DNA from: Acherontichlamydia pituitae
Lineage (GTDB): Bacteria; Chlamydiota; Chlamydiia; Chlamydiales; Rhabdochlamydiaceae
Length of the DNA stretch: 64,000 nt
NCBI GenBank assembly: GCA_019634675.1
Contig: JAHCAX010000001.1
Location: forward strand, 372,001-436,000
Direction of reading: 5' to 3'
This document shows, one piece after another, positions 59,716-64,000 of this stretch. A program made the position numbers and the translations under genes. The notes beneath the pieces were generated by a model. It was given only the letters and a program-made list of their open reading frames with translations. It ran no database searches and was not told the origin of the DNA. Each line of letters begins with the position of its first letter. The stretch's first letter is position 1.

Positions 59716-60808
59716 AAGTTCTAATGGGTGGGGCGGCCAAGAAATGCGCATTTTGCGCGAAGCGGAAGGGATGAGGAGCCGAGGCCATGAGGTGGTATTT
59801 GCCGTAGCTTGCGGAGGGGCCTTAGCGGCGCATGCCCGCCAGTCTGGTTTTGCCGTTTATGAAGCGCCCTTAAAAAAATCAAAAGCCCTTCCAGACCTCT
59901 TTCAGCTCATTGCGATCATTAAGAAGCACAAGATTGACCTGGTCAATACCCATTCCTCTTGGGACGCTTGGATTGGAGGGGTCGCAGCGCGCCTCACAGG
60001 CAAAAAAGTGATCCGGACCCGCCACCTCTCTGCAACGATCCGCAAAGGCGTGAACAGTTTTTTGCTCTATAAAGCGCTTGCCGATAGCGTTGTCACAACA
60101 TCTTCCGTGATCGTCCCTGTGATCCAAAAGCAAGCGCGTCTGAATCCTTCAAAGGTCCGCTGCATCCCGACAGGCGTCGATCCTGCCAGACTCCAGTTTT
60201 CCCAAGAAGAGGTTGTCTGTTTTCGAAACTCTCTAGGTTTGAAAGAAGGCGACCTTCTTGTAGGTACAGTCTGTGTCGTCCGATCATGGAAAGGGATCGG
60301 CGACTTGCTGCAAGCAGCAGTTTTATTGAAAGGAAATAAGAAGATCAAATGGGCGGTTGTCGGCGGAGGTCATCTCCAGGACTTCCTTCCAAAGCTTGAT
60401 GAGCTCGGGCTTAAGGAGATCGTCACTTTCACTGGTCATCTCGATCCCCCTTATGCAGCAATTGCCGCCATGGACATTTTTATGCTGTTGAGCACAGCCA
60501 ATGAAGGGATATCGCAAGCCACTTTGCAAGCCTCCTATCTGGAAAGGCCTTTGATCACGACGACAGTAGGCGGCCTTCCCGAGGTATGCCTGCAAGGAAA
60601 AACGGGGATCGTCGTCCCTCCCTTTTCTCCTGAGAAGATTGCAGAAGCGGTTGAAACGCTCGGATCTGACCCAGCTTTGCGTCAAATGTATGGCCAATCT
60701 GCAAAATCCCATGTGATAGAAAAGTTCACACTTCAAAGAACGCTGGACCAGATGGAAGAGGTGTATGCCCAGGTGTGCGGCGCTGGAAAGCATCCTCTCA
60801 AACCTTGA
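59696..60808 (+). CDS. Glycosyltransferase family 4 (GT-B)
   Basis: 370 residues. The N-terminal domain starts MRILHTESSNGWGGQEMRIL with the GGxE-like donor loop, and NTHSSWDAW (about 82) is typical of GT4. The C-terminal domain has VGTVCVVRSWKG (about 187), the KGIGDLLQA segment and STANEGISQATLQAS (the EGxxxxxLEA motif of GT4, altered to EGISQATLQA). It is probably a lipopolysaccharide core or envelope sugar transferase. It follows mutY closely. Confidence 0.85.
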   Translation: MRILHTESSNGWGGQEMRILREAEGMRSRGHEVVFAVACGGALAAHARQSGFAVYEAPLKKSKALPDLFQLIAIIKKHKIDLVNTHSSWDAWIGGVAARLTGKKVIRTRHLSATIRKGVNSFLLYKALADSVVTTSSVIVPVIQKQARLNPSKVRCIPTGVDPARLQFSQEEVVCFRNSLGLKEGDLLVGTVCVVRSWKGIGDLLQAAVLLKGNKKIKWAVVGGGHLQDFLPKLDELGLKEIVTFTGHLDPPYAAIAAMDIFMLLSTANEGISQATLQASYLERPLITTTVGGLPEVCLQGKTGIVVPPFSPEKIAEAVETLGSDPALRQMYGQSAKSHVIEKFTLQRTLDQMEEVYAQVCGAGKHPLKP

Positions 60809-60856
60809 CAAGTTATTAAGTTAAACGTTACTCGTTGGATTTGCGGCGAGGTGGAC

Positions 60857-62980
60857 ATGGACAAAGAAGGCGTTAACTGCACGCTTCAGATCGATAAGAT
60901 GAACTGCGCATCGTGCGTTAAGAAAATCGAAGATCGCCTTTCTGAGCTTCCAGGCGTCTTAGAAACCTCTGTTAATTTTGCTTCAGGAAAAGCGGTGATC
61001 TCCTATGACCCGGACCGGGTAGGGCAAGATCAGATCATCGGCGCTCTTTCCAGCATCGGCTACCCAGCCAGGCCAGCTTCCGTAAAAGAAGGGAAGAAGA
61101 TCGATTGGCTCTTCTATCAAACTTTGATCGCATTTGTCTTGTCCATCCCTTTTCTCCTCCATATGTTCGGCGCTCCCCTCCCTGCAGTCTGGCAGGTCTG
61201 GCTTGCGACGGTTGTCCAGTTTGGCGCGGGATACACTTTCTATTTAGGAACGTGGTATGGACTGCGCTCCTTTTCTGCAAACATGGACACCTTGGTGGCA
61301 TTGGGAACAACTGCTGCTTATGGGTTAAGCCTTTGGACGATTGCTTCAGAACAGGGAGAGCATCTCTACTTTGAAACGAGCGTCTTCTTGATCTTTTTCA
61401 TCCTGCTCGGGCGATACCTGGAAAAAAGGGCGAAAAACAGGGCTAATAAGGGAATGCGGGCATTGCTTCAGCTCCAACCCAAAACAGCAACAATTAAAGA
61501 GGGCGGCAAAAGAGTCGAGGTTCCCATTGAAAAGGTCCCTCTTCAATCGATCGTTATGATTAAACCGGGAGAGAGGATCCCAGTCGACGGAGTCGTACTC
61601 TCAGGAGAATCTTTTATTGATGAGGCCATTTTGACTGGAGAGAGCATCCCCGTGCACAAGCAAGAGGGCAATCAGGTCTTTGCCGGCACAGTGAACCAGG
61701 AAGGGCTCTTGGAAGTGCGCGCTAGGAGCGTCGGCCCTGAGACTGCGCTAGGCCATATCATCCGCCTTGTCGAGCAAGCTCAATCTTCCAAAGCGCCTAT
61801 TCAGAGAGTTGCAGACAGGGTCACAGCCTATTTTGTTCCGGCCGTCCTTCTGGTGGCCTTGATGACCTTGCTGGCATGGACCATCATCACCTATCAATTT
61901 TCAGAAGGGATCATCAATGCTGTTTCTGTGCTGGTCATTGCTTGCCCGTGCGCATTAGGGCTAGCTACTCCAACTGCCATCATGGTCGCCTGCGGCAGAG
62001 GCGCGAAAGAAGGGATCCTGATCAAAGATGCCGCTGTCTTGGAAAAAGCGCAGAAGATCAGCCAAGTCATTTTAGATAAGACCGGCACTGTGACAGAGGG
62101 CAAGCTGCAAGTACTCCAATCTGCATTGGCCATCGGTTCCGATCAGGAGCAATTTGATCAGATTGCTGCTGGGATGGTGTGCTATTCCAACCATCCAGCT
62201 TCGCAGGCAATCAGTGCATTTTTTAGCAAATTGGATGTAAAACCGCTTTACATTGAAAACTACACTGCATATCCGGGAAAAGGGATCGGCGGCAAAGTCA
62301 ATGGAGAAGAGCATTATCTTGGTTCGATCAACTTCATAGAAGCATTGAAGATTGATGTTTCAGAGTTTGAAGGCCGCTGGAAGCATGAAACGGGGATGGT
62401 CGTGGCATTGGCAAACTCCAAACAATGCCTGGGATACTTTTTATTGGCCGATCAATTAAAAACCGGGTCCAAAGACGCTGTTAAGTCCATGAAGAGGAAG
62501 GGGATTTCCGTCTTTTTACTCTCAGGAGATCGGAAACAGATCACAGAAAACATTGCAAAAGAACTGGATGTCGATGGGTATGAGGCAGAGGTCTTGCCGA
62601 TCCATAAAGCAGCCGCGGTAGAAATGCATAAAAGCAAATCAGACGTTGTAGCCATGGTTGGAGACGGGGTCAATGATGCACCGGCCCTGGCCGCGGCAGA
62701 TATTGGTTTTGCAATTGGAGGAGGGACCGATGTTGCCCTTGAATCGGCGGCCGTTGTCCTCATGCGCTCTGATTTACAAGGGATACTTGATACGATAGAA
62801 CTTGCTGAACAGACCTTTAAAAAGATCCGTCAAAACCTATTTTTTGCCTTTGGCTACAATATTTTAGGGATCCCCCTGGCAGCCTTTGGTTTTCTCCATC
62901 CTCTCATAGCAGGTATTGCTATGGCCCTCAGTTCGATTTCGGTCGTTACTAATTCTCTGCTCCTTCAAAGAAAAAAATAA
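60857..62980 (+). CDS. copA: Copper-translocating P1B-type ATPase
   Basis: 707 residues from ATG 60857 (GAGGTG upstream; GTG 60851 unlikely). One N-terminal HMA domain with MNCASC (about 14-19), eight membrane helices, the A-domain LTGES, the CPC motif VIACPCALGLATPTA at about 365, the phosphorylation site DKTGTVTEGK at about 408, the HP motif CYSNHPAS and the P-domain MVGDGVNDAPAL at about 597. CPC plus a Cu-type HMA indicates Cu(I) export. With the multicopper oxidase at 2.2-3.6 kb it gives copper tolerance, useful inside phagocytes or amoebae. Confidence 0.95.
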   Translation: MDKEGVNCTLQIDKMNCASCVKKIEDRLSELPGVLETSVNFASGKAVISYDPDRVGQDQIIGALSSIGYPARPASVKEGKKIDWLFYQTLIAFVLSIPFLLHMFGAPLPAVWQVWLATVVQFGAGYTFYLGTWYGLRSFSANMDTLVALGTTAAYGLSLWTIASEQGEHLYFETSVFLIFFILLGRYLEKRAKNRANKGMRALLQLQPKTATIKEGGKRVEVPIEKVPLQSIVMIKPGERIPVDGVVLSGESFIDEAILTGESIPVHKQEGNQVFAGTVNQEGLLEVRARSVGPETALGHIIRLVEQAQSSKAPIQRVADRVTAYFVPAVLLVALMTLLAWTIITYQFSEGIINAVSVLVIACPCALGLATPTAIMVACGRGAKEGILIKDAAVLEKAQKISQVILDKTGTVTEGKLQVLQSALAIGSDQEQFDQIAAGMVCYSNHPASQAISAFFSKLDVKPLYIENYTAYPGKGIGGKVNGEEHYLGSINFIEALKIDVSEFEGRWKHETGMVVALANSKQCLGYFLLADQLKTGSKDAVKSMKRKGISVFLLSGDRKQITENIAKELDVDGYEAEVLPIHKAAAVEMHKSKSDVVAMVGDGVNDAPALAAADIGFAIGGGTDVALESAAVVLMRSDLQGILDTIELAEQTFKKIRQNLFFAFGYNILGIPLAAFGFLHPLIAGIAMALSSISVVTNSLLLQRKK

Positions 62981-63061
62981 TTTTCTGCTTTAGGAATATT
63001 TAATTCCCACTTATCATCTAAGTTCTCGAAGAATTATCTTCGCCTTTAAGGGGGAGTATTT

Positions 63062-63841
63062 ATGCTTGAAGATAAGCTGCCGATTGGCCGGATAGCTTTT
63101 GCCAAGTCTGCTTGCATTGACTGGATTTCCGAGCACAGCAAGACCGTTCTTATCTCGATCGCTTCCATATTGGTCCTTTTGTTCGCCCTTTATCAGGTCA
63201 CCGGGAAGTTTTCCGGCAGCCGCCGCTCCGATTTCATTGAGGCCCAATCAGCCTATTCAGCATGGGTCGCAGCTAAAATCAGCAACGATGAGCTGTTTAA
63301 AAAGCTTGAAAAGCCTTTAAAGAGAACGCCTGAGCTTCAGGCCAAGTTCGGCGCCCTTGTCGCCCAGCACTTCTTGACGATCAACGATCCCAAAAATGCA
63401 GAGACGTTTGCCAAGCAGTCCTGGAAAAGGACAGGTAATTTGCTCTCCCCCTATTATACGGAATTTTCTAAGACTTCCCTTTTGGTCTCTCAAGGAAAAT
63501 TGAATGAAGCGTTAATTGCGGCAAGAAGCTTGAAATCAAAAATGGCCGAAGACACGAAGTTCTGGGAGAACCGCGACAAAATGATCCGGTCCGGCGGTCT
63601 GCTCTACGCTTATAACCTGATCCGGATTGCCGCCTTAGAGAAAGAGGTTGGCTCTTCTGCAGGGGAGTTGGCTGCATGGGACGAGCTGCTTGCGAACGCT
63701 GGCTGGACTTCAGCCGCAGCATCTTCGAAAATGTTCGATCCCGAAGTCTATTCTGTCCTTCAGCGGACATTTCAAGATGGCAAGCTTTCTCTCTATGATT
63801 ACATCATCAAGCGAAAAGCTGAGCTGGGAAAGAATTCTTAA
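63062..63841 (+). CDS. Membrane-anchored TPR-like protein, conserved chlamydial hypothetical
   Basis: 259 residues, with GGGGGAG before the ATG. A single membrane helix at ~29-46 (VLISIASILVLLFALYQV) is followed by helical hairpins of TPR type (LNEALIAARSLKSKM). The layout resembles YfgM/tetratricopeptide anchors that help folding at the envelope. Function unknown; a terminator hairpin follows. Confidence 0.55.
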   Translation: MLEDKLPIGRIAFAKSACIDWISEHSKTVLISIASILVLLFALYQVTGKFSGSRRSDFIEAQSAYSAWVAAKISNDELFKKLEKPLKRTPELQAKFGALVAQHFLTINDPKNAETFAKQSWKRTGNLLSPYYTEFSKTSLLVSQGKLNEALIAARSLKSKMAEDTKFWENRDKMIRSGGLLYAYNLIRIAALEKEVGSSAGELAAWDELLANAGWTSAAASSKMFDPEVYSVLQRTFQDGKLSLYDYIIKRKAELGKNS

Positions 63842-63869
63842 GAGAAAGAGAGTCTAAGGCTTGCAAGAC

Positions 63870-63896
63870 AAGCGGCTTCTCTTCAAGAAGCCGCTT
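63870..63896. terminator. Hairpin between convergent genes
   Basis: AAGCGGCTTCT pairs with AGAAGCCGCTT around a five-base loop. It lies 29 bases after the TPR-like gene and 11 bases from the stop of the partial gene at the window end. Confidence 0.6.
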
Positions 63897-63906
63897 AAGA
63901 CAAATC

Positions 63907-64000
63907 TTATGGGTTATGTCCAGATCCGAATTGCGACGCCATCTTGTGCAAGTCTTTTCCTCCATGAAGGCCTAAGAGGAGGAAAATCAGCGGAGGAATA
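63907..64000 (-). CDS. C-terminal end of a membrane protein (cut by window end)
   Basis: The minus-strand frame is open from the window end to TAA at 63907-63909. It encodes IPPLIFLLLGLHGGKDLHKM and then ASQFGSGHNP, a hydrophobic segment followed by a polar tail. Too short to assign; the other minus frames are less protein-like. Confidence 0.4.
   Translation of the reverse strand, partial: IPPLIFLLLGLHGGKDLHKMASQFGSGHNP

Overview
The window comes from a member of the Chlamydiota outside the classical Chlamydiaceae, of the Waddlia/Parachlamydia type. The gene neighbourhoods point there. thrS is followed by a ParA/MinD ATPase and a pGP6-D-like protein. An MFS transporter of the YgeD/LplT type sits beside recC-recB. 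tyrB overlaps mreC, and rpsT lies near rpoD. As I recall them, these are chlamydial chromosomal arrangements (the CT581-583, CT639-641, CT637-638 and CT615-617 region homologues). Several MOMP/porin-like beta-barrel proteins fit as well. Functions absent from minimal Chlamydia genomes (purB, fucosyltransferases, copper handling, a Kdo hydroxylase, CoiA, TagF-like transferases) point to an environmental chlamydia with a larger genome.

Layout. 1-7.4 kb: glycosyltransferases (GT2 end, GT10 and, further on, GT11), an exported methyltransferase, a multicopper oxidase, an SDR protein that has lost its catalytic residues, and a FosX-GNAT fusion next to another GNAT. 4.7-12.4 kb: a minus-strand series thrS / parA / pGP6-D-like / purB / GT11 / GNAT / FosX-GNAT; the last six are tightly packed or overlapping. 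12.6-22.2 kb: a large protein with a papain-like motif, two MFS proteins, two outer-membrane barrels and a Cys-rich hypothetical protein. 22.4-32.4 kb: recC-recB, then two outer-membrane barrels flanking a secreted GMC oxidoreductase. 32.4-36.0 kb: a 472-bp direct repeat covering the 5' end of recD flanks a 2.6-kb AT-richer insertion. The insertion carries a PD-(D/E)XK nuclease-like gene and a decayed integrase. Intact recD follows. 37-46.8 kb: dacB, rpsT, coiA, rpoD, dinG and an exported 2OG-Fe(II) oxygenase. 46.9-54.6 kb: an MFS transporter, ybdK, kdoO, a membrane-anchored kinase-like protein, tRNA-Ala, tyrB and mreC. 55-64 kb: an acidic 15-residue-repeat protein, paired TagF-like transferases, a FlgN-like protein, mutY, GT4, copA and a membrane protein.

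Themes. (1) Enzymes of normally cytosolic families (GT10, GT11, a SAM methyltransferase, an IPNS-type oxygenase) carry N-terminal export signals, which suggests action on or in the host. (2) A nuclease gene has been placed behind a duplicated copy of the recD promoter and 5' end, leaving recD whole. (3) A family of 170-250 bp intergenic elements with TATAC...GTATA ends is scattered through the window; one related copy encodes the C-terminus of a gene. (4) DNA repair genes (recB, recC, recD, mutY, dinG), coiA and envelope genes (dacB, mreC, kdoO, porins) make up most of the conserved core. All assignments come from reading the sequence; no database search was run.
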